Origin: Paenibacillus agri
GTDB lineage: Bacteria > Bacillota > Bacilli > Paenibacillales > Paenibacillaceae
Length of the DNA stretch: 64,000 bases
NCBI RefSeq assembly: GCF_013359945.1
Contig: NZ_JABWCS010000221.1
Location: forward strand, 62,001 to 126,000
Reading direction: 5' to 3'
Shown here in pieces: positions 51,834 to 60,514 of the stretch; the stretch's first letter is position 1, and each line of letters opens with the position of its first letter. Below the pieces are notes generated by a model. The model did not search any database. It had not been told where the DNA came from and worked only from the letters and a program-made list of their open reading frames with translations. Both the position numbers and the translations under genes were made by a program.

Positions 51834-51847
51834 AAAAGGCGTATAGT
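51819..51847 (+). promoter_or_regulatory. Promoter of tRNA-Leu copy 3
   Basis: TTGCAT, 17 bp, TATAGT, nearly identical to the promoter of copy 2 (shared AAAAAGGCGTATAGTCTTA). The -35 region overlaps the 5' edge of the minus-strand relic. Confidence 0.88.
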
Positions 51848-51885
51848 CTTACTTACCGGTGATTGAGATCACCACTAAATAATAT

Positions 51886-51969
51886 GCGGTCGTGGCGGAA
51901 TTGGCAGACGCGCACGGTTCAGGTCCGTGTGGTAGTAATACTGTGGAGGTTCGAGTCCTCTCGACCGCA
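51886..51969 (+). tRNA. tRNA-Leu (anticodon CAG), copy 3
   Basis: Same 84-nt class II tRNA as copies 1 and 2, with two bases changed in the variable arm (GGTA-GTAA-TACT). Anticodon loop TTCAGGT; no encoded CCA. Confidence 0.97.
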
Positions 51970-51988
51970 TCATCGTTAGTAAACAATG

Positions 51989-52027
51989 AGCTCTTGAATT
52001 GTCCTTGTGACGATTCGAGAGCTTTTT
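51989..52027 (+). terminator. Terminator of tRNA-Leu copy 3
   Basis: AGCTCTTGAAT pairs with ATTCGAGAGCT, followed by TTTTT. It is homologous to the terminator of copy 1. Confidence 0.88.
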
Positions 52028-52045
52028 GTTTTAACCGAACCGAAG

Positions 52046-52092
52046 ACAACCGTTCTTTCTTTGTGTAAAAAGAGAGAGCGGTTGTTTTTTTT
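52046..52092 (+). terminator. Second, tandem terminator
   Basis: ACAACCG-CTTTCTTT pairs with AAAGAGAG-CGGTTGT with mismatches, followed by eight T. It isolates the next operon from the tRNA. Confidence 0.8.
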
Positions 52093-52233
52093 GATTTACA
52101 TTTTTTTAATGAAGTGTTGATTCTGTGCTGATATTTCTCCTTTAAAGTTGTGACATGTTCTTTTATTTGTTGTGAATTTGTGAGATTTAATAGAAAAACA
52201 CACAGAAACGGTCATGGACAAAAGGAGCTACCT

Positions 52234-52779
52234 ATGAAGCGAATCGCAATAGACATTGATGAAGTCATGGCAGATACAGCAATCTCACATCTCGAGCTGT
52301 TTAATCTGGAGCACGGTGATAATGTGACACTGGAAGAACTGCAAGGAACCACCCTTGTCAACATTCGTCCGGAGCGTCGCGAAGAAATTGAGAGCTACTA
52401 TGAATCCGAGCAATTCTTTCGCCAGTTGAGTGTCATACCGGACAGTCAGGAGGTTATTCGGGAATTACAGAAACATTACGAGATTTTTATTGCCACAGCG
52501 GCGATGGAAGTTCCTGCGTCGTTCCGGGCGAAATATGAATGGCTTAAGGAGCATTTTTCCTTCATATCTGACAATCATATTGTATTTTGCGGAGATAAGA
52601 GCATTATTCATGCCGACTATCTAATCGATGATAATGTAAAACAATTGAACCGGTTCCAGGGGACAGGCATTCTCTACAGTGCTGCTCACAATATTTTTGA
52701 AACGGGATATACCCGGGTGAATAACTGGCTTGAGGTACAAGAACTGTTGCTTGGAGAACGAGCAGAGGTGAGCCGGTGA
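52234..52779 (+). CDS. HAD-superfamily 5'-nucleotidase-like protein
   Basis: A 181-residue enzyme of the 5'(3')-deoxyribonucleotidase group. Motif I is IDIDEVMADT (residues 5-14), motif II is IATAAMEVP, and the C-terminal acidic motif is ADYLIDDNVKQL. The group removes phosphate from nucleoside monophosphates or small sugar phosphates. ATG 52234 follows AAAAGGAG. It overlaps the next gene by 4 bp (GTGA), so it belongs to the seven-gene operon ending at 60462. The exact substrate is open; AA spacing and length match NT5C-like proteins. Confidence 0.85.
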   Translation: MKRIAIDIDEVMADTAISHLELFNLEHGDNVTLEELQGTTLVNIRPERREEIESYYESEQFFRQLSVIPDSQEVIRELQKHYEIFIATAAMEVPASFRAKYEWLKEHFSFISDNHIVFCGDKSIIHADYLIDDNVKQLNRFQGTGILYSAAHNIFETGYTRVNNWLEVQELLLGERAEVSR

Positions 52780-54527
52780 CGAGACATGGACGATCCTTGG
52801 GAACGAAACGGCGGGAAAGTCCAGTGGAGCCGCTTGCTCACTGGCGGTTTACTCCTGATGGAGTTGAGCATGGGAGTCTGCTGAAGGGGAATCTTGTTCT
52901 GCGGGACTATAGCGGTAAAGGAAATAGATTATTACTTACCTCTGTAAACCTGGTGCCAGGGCACACCGTTACAGCCTCTGACCTTTTAACCTGGGAAACA
53001 GAAGAAGGGGAAGAAGGGTTGGCTTTTCACAATGATCGCCTTCCGAAGGGCTCCGGTTATTATTTCTGGACCGAGCAAGAGGCTCCACTGAATAAGGAAA
53101 GCCTGTTACAAGGCTTTACGATCGAAGCGATTATTCGTCTTCCCGATCCTTTCGATGAAGTTCGCCACAGCTGGATGGGTGTATTGACCCGCCAGGGACA
53201 GGGAGGAGAACTTGGACGAAGCGGTGAGCGTGAGCTCCTGTCCTCTCTATCCGTATCCAACTGCAAGGAGATACAGTGGGTCAGCCATCCGGAGAATTTA
53301 CACACCTCGACAACGAACTGGACGCGCCAGTTGGAGGCGGGAGGCTGGTATCATGTGGTGATTGCCAACGATACGCGCCGTACCCTGTTATTTGTGAACG
53401 GAATCTGTGATTATAACAGCCCTTTGGAGGGCATTTACGGAGTCGCTGCGGCCAAGGGAAGAGGCTGGAATGTGGGCGCTTCCGAATGGGCTGGAGGAAT
53501 CGATACCCTATTTACGGGGACGATTAGGGAGATTCGTGTTACTGGAGAAGCGCTCCACCCGGACGACTGGCTCTGTAAGATGGAGGCAGAGCAAGTGCTG
53601 GAAGGAAGCTTTGAGGGAGAGCCTGAGCTGCAGCGCGAAGAGAATTATCATTTTGTCTTTATTCCCGATCCTCAAATGCAAACCTATTTGAACCCGGAGA
53701 TGCTTGAGGCTCAAACTGCCTGGATTGTTAAGCATGAGGAGCACTTGCAGCTGGCTATGACCGCCTTTGTCGGGGATCTGGTACACCGGAGTGAGGTCGA
53801 AGTCGAATGGGAGCGTGCCTCGGCTGCCGTTGCCATGCTTGATCAAGGCAAGGTGCCTTACATGATGACAGCTGGCAATCACGATTACGATGAGCATCAT
53901 ACGTATCTACACTATTTTGGTCCTGAACGATTTCAGGATAAAAGCTACTACCGTGGTGCTTCACCCTCTCGTTACAGTTCTTATGGGTTGAAGCCGGCGG
54001 GAAGCTACACCTACTTATGGCTGATGGTTGATATGGAACATCTAGAGAAGGACATGGACTGGTGCCGGGACATTCTCGAAAGTCATCGGAATTATCCAAC
54101 CATCCTTGTCTCGCACGATATTATGTATACGACCCGGCATCGGGCCATGAATCTCCCTGAACTATCAGAGAATGGTGTCTTAATCTGGAAGGAGCTCGTA
54201 CATCCCTACGATCAGGTGTTCATGACCGTGAACGGTCACTTTAACGGTAATGTGCATCAGGTGCGTAAGAATGCCAGTGGACAAGAGGTCATTCAGATCC
54301 TCGTCAATTACCAGGATCGTTATAGAGGGGGAAATGGTTGGCTGCGGCTTGCTGAATTTGATGAGGTGGATAACAGGATCAGATTCAGAAGCTTCTCGCC
54401 GTGGGTAGCATCGCTGGGAGTTTATGAGACTTTAGAGTACCCGGATTACCGGTTTCTAACCGGACGGTATGACGAATTTGAGTGGGCACTTCCATTCAAG
54501 ACAAGATTTGCATTTGCAGCACAGTAG
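52776..54527 (+). CDS. LamG-like domain fused to a calcineurin-type phosphoesterase
   Basis: A 583-residue protein in two parts. Residues about 15-280 form a jelly-roll of the LamG/concanavalin kind (SGYYFWTEQEAPLN, LQGFTIEAIIRLPDP, GGWYHVVIANDTRRTLLFVNG, GTIREIRVTGEAL). Residues about 290-570 are a metallophosphoesterase, with FIPDPQMQTYLN, FVGDLVH, MTAGNHDYDEHH, LVSHDIM and NGHFNGN in the usual order. The GH-x-H motif is GHFN, a variant. No signal peptide is seen, so it acts inside or is exported otherwise. GTG start with GAGGTGAG upstream. The glycan-binding-like half beside a sugar importer suggests a phosphorylated carbohydrate substrate. Confidence 0.82.
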   Translation: MTRHGRSLGTKRRESPVEPLAHWRFTPDGVEHGSLLKGNLVLRDYSGKGNRLLLTSVNLVPGHTVTASDLLTWETEEGEEGLAFHNDRLPKGSGYYFWTEQEAPLNKESLLQGFTIEAIIRLPDPFDEVRHSWMGVLTRQGQGGELGRSGERELLSSLSVSNCKEIQWVSHPENLHTSTTNWTRQLEAGGWYHVVIANDTRRTLLFVNGICDYNSPLEGIYGVAAAKGRGWNVGASEWAGGIDTLFTGTIREIRVTGEALHPDDWLCKMEAEQVLEGSFEGEPELQREENYHFVFIPDPQMQTYLNPEMLEAQTAWIVKHEEHLQLAMTAFVGDLVHRSEVEVEWERASAAVAMLDQGKVPYMMTAGNHDYDEHHTYLHYFGPERFQDKSYYRGASPSRYSSYGLKPAGSYTYLWLMVDMEHLEKDMDWCRDILESHRNYPTILVSHDIMYTTRHRAMNLPELSENGVLIWKELVHPYDQVFMTVNGHFNGNVHQVRKNASGQEVIQILVNYQDRYRGGNGWLRLAEFDEVDNRIRFRSFSPWVASLGVYETLEYPDYRFLTGRYDEFEWALPFKTRFAFAAQ

Positions 54528-54558
54528 TAAGGGGTACAGGAGAGGGGAATAGAAACAG

Positions 54559-55353
54559 ATGTCATTGTTGGCCGAGGAACGAAGAGACTTCATTCTCGAA
54601 CAAATCGATGCTCATGGCAAAGTAAGGGTAACAGTGCTGGCTGAGCAGCTTAAAGTATCACAAGAGACTGTACGCCGGGACCTGTTCCAGCTGGAGGAAG
54701 AGGGGAAGCTGAAACGGGTCTATGGTGGAGGTGTCAAGACACAGTATGAAGGCGGGGAGCCGCCGTACCAACAGCGCAGCATAATGAATTATGAGGCGAA
54801 ACAGATCATCGGGGGCAGGGCGGCAGAGCTGGTCCAAGATGGAGATACCATCTTTATGGATACAGGAACCACCATTTATGAAATGGCTAAGGCCTTGAAA
54901 GGTAAAAAGCAAATTACCGTCATTACGAATTCATTAACTGTGGCTAACCAGCTGTGCGAATCGATCGCTAAGGGACTCGTACATGGCCGAGCTATCTTGC
55001 TGGGCGGAGAACTCTCACCTTTTCAACGCTCCGTAAGCGGGTATCTGTGTCAGGAAATGCTTAAAAATTTCTATGTGGATCATGCTTTTATCTCCATAGG
55101 CGGGATTTCCATCGATACTGGAATTAGCGATTATGACTTAAACGATTCTGTGATTTCTAGAATGGTAATGAATAGCGCCAAAGAAATCATTGTACTGGCG
55201 GATCACAGCAAGGTAGGTATTCAGGCTAGTTGTCATTTAGCTTCGCTTGAGAAAATCGACGTAATCGTAAGTGACAAAGTTTATCCTTCGCTTTGGGAGG
55301 CAGAATTGGAGCGTCAAGGCATTACTTGGATCAGCGCTGATCATTCTGAATGA
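54559..55353 (+). CDS. DeoR-family transcriptional regulator
   Basis: A 264-residue repressor. The N-terminal helix-turn-helix RRDFILEQIDAHGKVRVTVLAEQLKVSQETVRRDLFQLEEEGKLKRVYGG (residues 8-57) is the family signature. The C-terminal phosphosugar-sensing domain has MDTGTTIYEMA, ITNSLTVANQL and LADHSKVG, in the ISOCOT fold. DeoR proteins usually respond to a phosphorylated sugar made by the pathway they control. It lies between the phosphoesterase and the transporter genes, 31 and 29 bp away, so it is probably the operon's own regulator. Confidence 0.92.
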   Translation: MSLLAEERRDFILEQIDAHGKVRVTVLAEQLKVSQETVRRDLFQLEEEGKLKRVYGGGVKTQYEGGEPPYQQRSIMNYEAKQIIGGRAAELVQDGDTIFMDTGTTIYEMAKALKGKKQITVITNSLTVANQLCESIAKGLVHGRAILLGGELSPFQRSVSGYLCQEMLKNFYVDHAFISIGGISIDTGISDYDLNDSVISRMVMNSAKEIIVLADHSKVGIQASCHLASLEKIDVIVSDKVYPSLWEAELERQGITWISADHSE

Positions 55354-55382
55354 AGAAGCGCCTGTAAGGAGGAGAATGAACC

Positions 55383-56354
55383 ATGAATATGAAACTATCG
55401 GCTGCTCCTATGAAAAGAAAGAGTACAGAGAGAGCTGCCGGCAGCAGGCCCCGGATCTGGAATCGATTGATTGGCCATTATCAGCTTTATCTGATGCTAT
55501 TGCCTTGTATCGCATTTTTCATTATTTTCTCTTATATTCCTATGGGCGGAGTGGTTCTGGCCTTCAAAGACTATCAGTTCAACAAGGGAATATTCGGAAG
55601 TCCATGGGTTGGGTTCACATATTTTGAGATGTTCTTTGAAGATCCGTTTAGTCTGCAAATTATTAAGAATACAATCATTATCAGTCTAATGAAGGTTTTT
55701 CTGGCCCTGCCATTCCCGATATTGCTCGCTGTGATGCTCAATGAAATCAAGAGGAAAAGACTGCTGCATGTGTTTCAGGGCATCGCTTATCTGCCTCATT
55801 TTCTGTCCTGGGTTATCGTAATCGGCCTGGTACAGCGGATTCTTTCACCCGACACCGGCCTGGTTAATCAGGTGATTTCTTGGTTTGGCGGTGACGGGAG
55901 CACCTTCTTTTTAATGAAGGAGAATGCGTTCTATCCGGTCATGTTCTGGAGTTATATCTGGAAGGACATTGGCTGGAGCTCGATCATTTATTTTGCAGCT
56001 ATTGTGGGGATTAATCCGGCCTTGTATGAAGCCGCAAAAATCGATGGCGCAGGAAGATTTCAACAGATGTGGCGTATTACGCTGCCTGGCATCCGTCCTA
56101 CCATCATGATAATTTTCATTCTATCTCTAGGTAATATCTTATCGGCAGGATTTGATCAGATTTATCTGCTGAGAACACCGGGCAACATGAATCTTTCAGA
56201 AATTCTCGATACGTACCTCATTCATATGGGACTCGAGAGCGGGCAGTTTGGATTCGGCACAGCTCTGGGTCTAATGCAAGGCTTTATCGGTCTGATTTTA
56301 GTACTAGTCGTCAATCGGATATCCCGTAAATGGTTCGAAACTTCATTATGGTGA
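55383..56354 (+). CDS. ABC transporter permease, LplB type
   Basis: A 323-residue permease with six spans. The basic N-terminal head is followed by LYLMLLPCIAFFIIFSYIPMGG-VLAFKDYQFNKGIFGSPWVGF, typical of LplB-like carbohydrate permeases. The ATPase-contact loop is EAAKIDGAGRFQQMWRITLPGIRP (about residue 222). This family imports oligosaccharides of plant-wall or host-glycan origin. The ATG follows GGAGGAG. It pairs with the permease at 58159 and the lipoprotein between them; no ATPase gene is present, so a shared one of the MsmX type is likely. Confidence 0.93.
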   Translation: MNMKLSAAPMKRKSTERAAGSRPRIWNRLIGHYQLYLMLLPCIAFFIIFSYIPMGGVVLAFKDYQFNKGIFGSPWVGFTYFEMFFEDPFSLQIIKNTIIISLMKVFLALPFPILLAVMLNEIKRKRLLHVFQGIAYLPHFLSWVIVIGLVQRILSPDTGLVNQVISWFGGDGSTFFLMKENAFYPVMFWSYIWKDIGWSSIIYFAAIVGINPALYEAAKIDGAGRFQQMWRITLPGIRPTIMIIFILSLGNILSAGFDQIYLLRTPGNMNLSEILDTYLIHMGLESGQFGFGTALGLMQGFIGLILVLVVNRISRKWFETSLW

Positions 56355-56417
56355 GCTGGCGGACGTTGCAGTTTGGCCTTTCACAATAGAAAAGCTAGGG
56401 AGAGGGAGAAATCAACC

Positions 56418-58130
56418 ATGATTAAGAAAAGTTACTCCAATTTGCTTCTGCTTCTACTGGTATTTGGAATGGTGTTAACGGCATGCGGAGGGAATGACGC
56501 TCAGAGTAGTTCTAATTCTGATACTGATTCGGCCAAGAAAGCCGGAAAGCCTGCAACCTGGATCGCGGACCGTACAATCAAAGGCTTAATCTTCATGGGC
56601 AGCGATGTAACAGAAGAGATGAATCCCGACATTATGAAGAAGCTCAAGGAGATGACAGGTATTGACTTGCAGCTCCAGGCTGTAGGCTTCGACGACTCTA
56701 CGAAAGCACTGGCAGCCGGGCTGGCTTCAGGCGATCTGCCGGATTTTATCGGTTATTATCTGAATGATAGCGGCCGTCCGGAGATGGGGCTTATCAACAA
56801 GGCTGCTTCGGAGGATATGTTTTATGATGTCGCTCCAATGCTGAAAAATACAAAGGTATACAGCAAATATCTTGAAGATAACTATCTTCCTATTGATACG
56901 AAGTATGGTGTGATGTTCCGGCCTGAATATAACGGTGCTGCTTATAGTGTGCACATCAATATTCCAAGAGAAGGCGGATATGGGGTCAGGAAATACATCT
57001 CGGGACCGTATATCCGTAAAGATATTGCCGATGCCCTTGGTGTAGACCCGCGTAAAATTACAACCTCTGAGCAGCTTTATGAATTGGCTGAGAAAATTAA
57101 GGCAGGCGGGTTCAAAGATAAGAACGGTAAGGCTGTGTTTCCGATCGGACCTGTCCTTTGGGGAGGCTCTGACCGACAAGGGCTATATAATGACCTTGTA
57201 TGGACAGGCTTTAACGGTGAAGGCTTCAAGCGCGACGCTAGCGGTAAAATCTTGCATGAGAGTCAAACAGACTATGGTCTAAAGCGCGTAGAATTTGTGC
57301 AGAAGCTGCTAAAAGAAGGGTTGATGCATCCGGAGTATTACACAATGGAAGAGACCCGTGTAAAAGAAGGCGTGCTTAATGATTCCTTCGCGATTGTGGG
57401 GGAAATGCATAATTACGTTGACGAAGACAAGGATGGCCGGTATGTTCCACTGGGTCCGTTGAACTCGGTAGATGGTCCTTATCAGATGGATCTGACCTAT
57501 AAAAGCGGATACGGTGCATGGTCCATTCCTAAATCCACCAAAAATCCGGAAGATATTGTGAAGCTGGCTGATTTCCTTGCTACTCGTGAAGGTAAGCTGC
57601 TCTGGAATTATGGACTTGAGGGCCGGGATTATGATTTGAATTCCCAAGGAAATCCGGTACCAAAGAAACAAGTGCTTGATCTGCTGCAAAAAGACCCGGT
57701 TAGTGCAAAGAAGCTTGGCTTTTCAGGGGTCGGTAACGGTTGGGGCTGGTTTCTTGGGGGTATAGATGTGAATGATCTCAAGGATTTTGGTGAGGCAACC
57801 TATGGCGCCAATGAGACTCCAGACCAAGATAAAGTACCACTTGAACTCGCTAAATACTGGGGATATGACGAAAAAAGGAGTCAAGCGAAAGTGAAAGACG
57901 GCTATTCAGCACTTGCCTTCCTGGGAGAGTTCAGCAAAGGGAATCAATTGAGCATGGCGCTCGACAAGTACAAGGAGAGTGTGGTTCGAGCCTATTATGC
58001 TAAGGACATGACAGAGGCCAAGACGATACTGGATGCTGCGGCGAAGCAGCTTCAGATTGCAGGGCTTGATGATTACATCAAACTGCTGGAGGAAAAAAGT
58101 AAGGACCCTAAAACTCAGCTGCTCTTTTAA
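56418..58130 (+). CDS. Extracellular solute-binding lipoprotein, LplA type
   Basis: A 570-residue binding protein of the large family 1 type. The signal peptide KKSYSNLLLLLLVFGMVLTAC ends in a lipobox (LTAC), with a Ser/Asn/Asp linker. The mature domain carries MKKLKEMTGIDLQLQAVGFDDSTKALAAGLASGDLPDFIGYY, GPYIRKDIADALGV and SGYGAWSIPKSTKNPEDIVKLADFLATREG, typical of carbohydrate-binding LplA-like proteins. It sits between its two permeases. ATG 56418 follows AGGGAGAGGGAG; earlier in-frame codons lack a signal. Confidence 0.93.
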   Translation: MIKKSYSNLLLLLLVFGMVLTACGGNDAQSSSNSDTDSAKKAGKPATWIADRTIKGLIFMGSDVTEEMNPDIMKKLKEMTGIDLQLQAVGFDDSTKALAAGLASGDLPDFIGYYLNDSGRPEMGLINKAASEDMFYDVAPMLKNTKVYSKYLEDNYLPIDTKYGVMFRPEYNGAAYSVHINIPREGGYGVRKYISGPYIRKDIADALGVDPRKITTSEQLYELAEKIKAGGFKDKNGKAVFPIGPVLWGGSDRQGLYNDLVWTGFNGEGFKRDASGKILHESQTDYGLKRVEFVQKLLKEGLMHPEYYTMEETRVKEGVLNDSFAIVGEMHNYVDEDKDGRYVPLGPLNSVDGPYQMDLTYKSGYGAWSIPKSTKNPEDIVKLADFLATREGKLLWNYGLEGRDYDLNSQGNPVPKKQVLDLLQKDPVSAKKLGFSGVGNGWGWFLGGIDVNDLKDFGEATYGANETPDQDKVPLELAKYWGYDEKRSQAKVKDGYSALAFLGEFSKGNQLSMALDKYKESVVRAYYAKDMTEAKTILDAAAKQLQIAGLDDYIKLLEEKSKDPKTQLLF

Positions 58131-58158
58131 TTCTGTATGACAACGGGGGATACATGGC

Positions 58159-59070
58159 ATGAAGAAAGCTTCGATGTTTTCTGCAGGTATGGAAAAGACA
58201 GTAGATGTGATGAATTATGGATTATTGATATTGTTGAGTCTTAGTATCCTATTGCCGCTTATGAATGTACTTGCGCTAGCCTTCAACGTGGGATCTGATG
58301 CGGCAAAGGGAGGCATTTATTTCTGGCCAAGAGAGTTTACACTAGAGAACTTCCGTGAAGTATTCAACCAATCCAATATTCTGAATGGGTTTATGATTTC
58401 TATCTTTCGTACGGTCGTAGGTACCTTTCTGAGCGTGATATTGACATCTATGGCCGCTTACGCGCTTAAGAGCCGCACTCTCCCGGGGCACAAGCAGCTG
58501 ACCTTCCTGATTTTTTTCACGATGCTGTTTAGCGGCGGAATCATCCCTTATTATATTGTGCTCAAGAATCTTTCGCTCACGAATAGTATCTGGGTATACA
58601 TTATTCCGGCATTGTACAGTGTGTGGAACATGTTGATTATGCGGTCATTTTTTCAGCAGACACCGGAAGGTCTGGAAGAAGCCGCACGAATCGACGGCTG
58701 CAGCGACTTTGGCATTTTCTTTCGGATTATTGTCCCGGTCAGCAAACCTGTTTTTGCCACCATTGCATTGTTTAATGCTGTAGAGCACTGGAATGATTGG
58801 TTTACAGGCGCCTTTTATGTCCGTGATTCCAATTTAAAGCCGCTTTCTACGGTACTGCAGGAGATGCTGACGAAACAGCAGGCGCTGGCAGATACCTTAA
58901 TGAAAGCAAGCAATCCTGCACAATTGCAAATGATTGATAAGATCCAGGTTACTGGCACTTCCTTGAAGATGGCTACGATTATTATTGTAATTACACCCAT
59001 TCTGATGATTTATCCGCTGCTGCAAAAGTATTTTGCCCAAGGCGTGATGATTGGTTCGATAAAAGAATAA
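58159..59070 (+). CDS. ABC transporter permease, LplC/YtcP type
   Basis: A 303-residue second permease. LLILLSLSILLPLMNVLALAFN, a typical first span, then MAAYALKSRTLPGHKQL, and the coupling loop EAARIDGCSDFGIFFRIIVPVSKPVFATIALF (about residue 175). The C-terminus TPILMIYPLLQKYFAQGVMIGSIKE is the family ending. The ATG follows GGGGGA. Together with the LplB-type permease and the lipoprotein it completes a CUT1-like importer minus the ATPase. Confidence 0.94.
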   Translation: MKKASMFSAGMEKTVDVMNYGLLILLSLSILLPLMNVLALAFNVGSDAAKGGIYFWPREFTLENFREVFNQSNILNGFMISIFRTVVGTFLSVILTSMAAYALKSRTLPGHKQLTFLIFFTMLFSGGIIPYYIVLKNLSLTNSIWVYIIPALYSVWNMLIMRSFFQQTPEGLEEAARIDGCSDFGIFFRIIVPVSKPVFATIALFNAVEHWNDWFTGAFYVRDSNLKPLSTVLQEMLTKQQALADTLMKASNPAQLQMIDKIQVTGTSLKMATIIIVITPILMIYPLLQKYFAQGVMIGSIKE

Positions 59071-59094
59071 TGCTTGAAAGGTAGGAATTGAACT

Positions 59095-60462
59095 TTGCCG
59101 GATGAACGTAAAGATCGGCTGAAGAGTTATAGTCTGCTTTCTCTGACTTGGCCGATATTTCTGGAGAACCTGTTTGGAATGCTGCTTGGCATCGTGGATA
59201 CGATGATGCTGAGCGGCTACTCCGATACAGCGGTTACGGCTGTGGGATTGGCCAATCAGGTGTTGACCATTGCCGGGATGTTCTTTGGATTTCTGACTGT
59301 AGGTACTGCTGTAGTGTTGAATCAATCGCTGGGTGCAGGCAGGCCTCAGGATGTGGAGAGGATAAGTGCGCTTTCTCTTACACTTAATGTAATTCTTGGC
59401 CTTCTCATAAGTATGACTTTGTTATTGTTTCCTGGTGTTTTTCTTAACGTGTTCAAATTATCAGGAGGGATCATGGAGCAAGGCAAGGTCTTTCTGTCGA
59501 TCGTTGGCAGTTCGATGCTAATGGTTGCCATTAACATGACTTTAGGTACCATGCTCCGCTGCCGCGGTATCGTGAAGGAAATGATGCTGGTGTCCCTGGC
59601 CAGCAATGTTATCAATATTATCGGGGTGTATATTGTACTTAAACATCCCTTTGGTATGCCGGTTTTAGGTGTAGGAGGTGTAGCTGCTTCTACGTGGGTC
59701 TCAAGGTTGTTCGCATTGCTGGTATTGCTTATATTATGCAGTCGCAGCCTGCCTCATCGTGTCCGGCTGCTTCCACTAAAGAGCTTTCGGAAGGAAGATA
59801 TCCGACTATTGTTTAAGCTGGGGCTTCCATCGGCAGGTGAACCTATATCGTATAATTTGTCACAGGGTGTGATTACCTATTTTATTTCCGTGCTAGGGGT
59901 AGCAGCGTTAACGACCAAGATCTATACACAGAATATAACATCTTTCGTTTTTGTGTTTTCAATGTCTATCGGCACGGCTACCCAGATCATTGTCGGTCAT
60001 TTAATCGGCTCAAACCATAAGGAGGATGCCTACCGTTCAGGACTGCGAAGCTTAAAGACGGGGCTACTCGTGACAACGGCTGTCAGTATTTTGCTCTATT
60101 TTATCTCAAGTCCGTTGCTTGGATTGTTTACTTCAGACGCCGGGATTATTTCACTAGGCCGGGAATTATTCCTGCTATCCATTCTTCTGGAGCCGGCCAG
60201 AGCCTGCAATATGGTGCTGATCAGTTCCTTGAATGCGGCAGGAGATGTACGTTTTCCAGTTCTCATCGGGATCATTTCGATGTGGGGGATTAGTGTACCG
60301 ATGGCATTTCTATTTGGTGTGGTGCTGCATTTTGGCTTGGCAGGTATCTGGCTTGCCTTTGCAATTGATGAGTGGATCAGGGCTTTAATGATGTTCTACC
60401 GATGGCGAAAGCAGGCCTGGAAGCGTCTGGTAATCGTCTCGCAAGAACAGCTAAATATGTAA
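59095..60462 (+). CDS. MATE-family efflux protein, operon member
   Basis: A 455-residue twelve-span antiporter. SLTWPIFLENLFGMLLGIVDTMMLSGYSDTAVTAVGLANQ in the first two helices, MLRCRGIVKEMMLVSLASNV midway, and the mirrored GLPSAGEPISYN in helix 7 are typical. TTG 59095 is the only start in frame with the family head; AGGTAGG lies 10 bp upstream. It follows the sugar permease by 24 bp, with no terminator between, so an exporter is joined to an importer operon. It differs from the MATE at 33617. Confidence 0.88.
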   Translation: MPDERKDRLKSYSLLSLTWPIFLENLFGMLLGIVDTMMLSGYSDTAVTAVGLANQVLTIAGMFFGFLTVGTAVVLNQSLGAGRPQDVERISALSLTLNVILGLLISMTLLLFPGVFLNVFKLSGGIMEQGKVFLSIVGSSMLMVAINMTLGTMLRCRGIVKEMMLVSLASNVINIIGVYIVLKHPFGMPVLGVGGVAASTWVSRLFALLVLLILCSRSLPHRVRLLPLKSFRKEDIRLLFKLGLPSAGEPISYNLSQGVITYFISVLGVAALTTKIYTQNITSFVFVFSMSIGTATQIIVGHLIGSNHKEDAYRSGLRSLKTGLLVTTAVSILLYFISSPLLGLFTSDAGIISLGRELFLLSILLEPARACNMVLISSLNAAGDVRFPVLIGIISMWGISVPMAFLFGVVLHFGLAGIWLAFAIDEWIRALMMFYRWRKQAWKRLVIVSQEQLNM

Positions 60463-60463
60463 A

Positions 60464-60510
60464 AAACCAAGAACCACATGCGAGCGTATGCTCGGTGTGG
60501 TTCTTGGTCC
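60464..60510 (+). terminator. Operon-end hairpin
   Basis: ACCAAGAACCACAT pairs with GTGTGGTTCTTGGT, with a further GCGAGC-GTAT-GCTCG inner stem. The T run is weak. Confidence 0.75.
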
Positions 60511-60514
60511 GTTG

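Noticed and set aside
21496..51969. tRNA-flanked genomic islands with integrases
   Set aside because: No integrase, transposase or phage gene is present, and no direct repeats of a tRNA 3' end were found at a distance.
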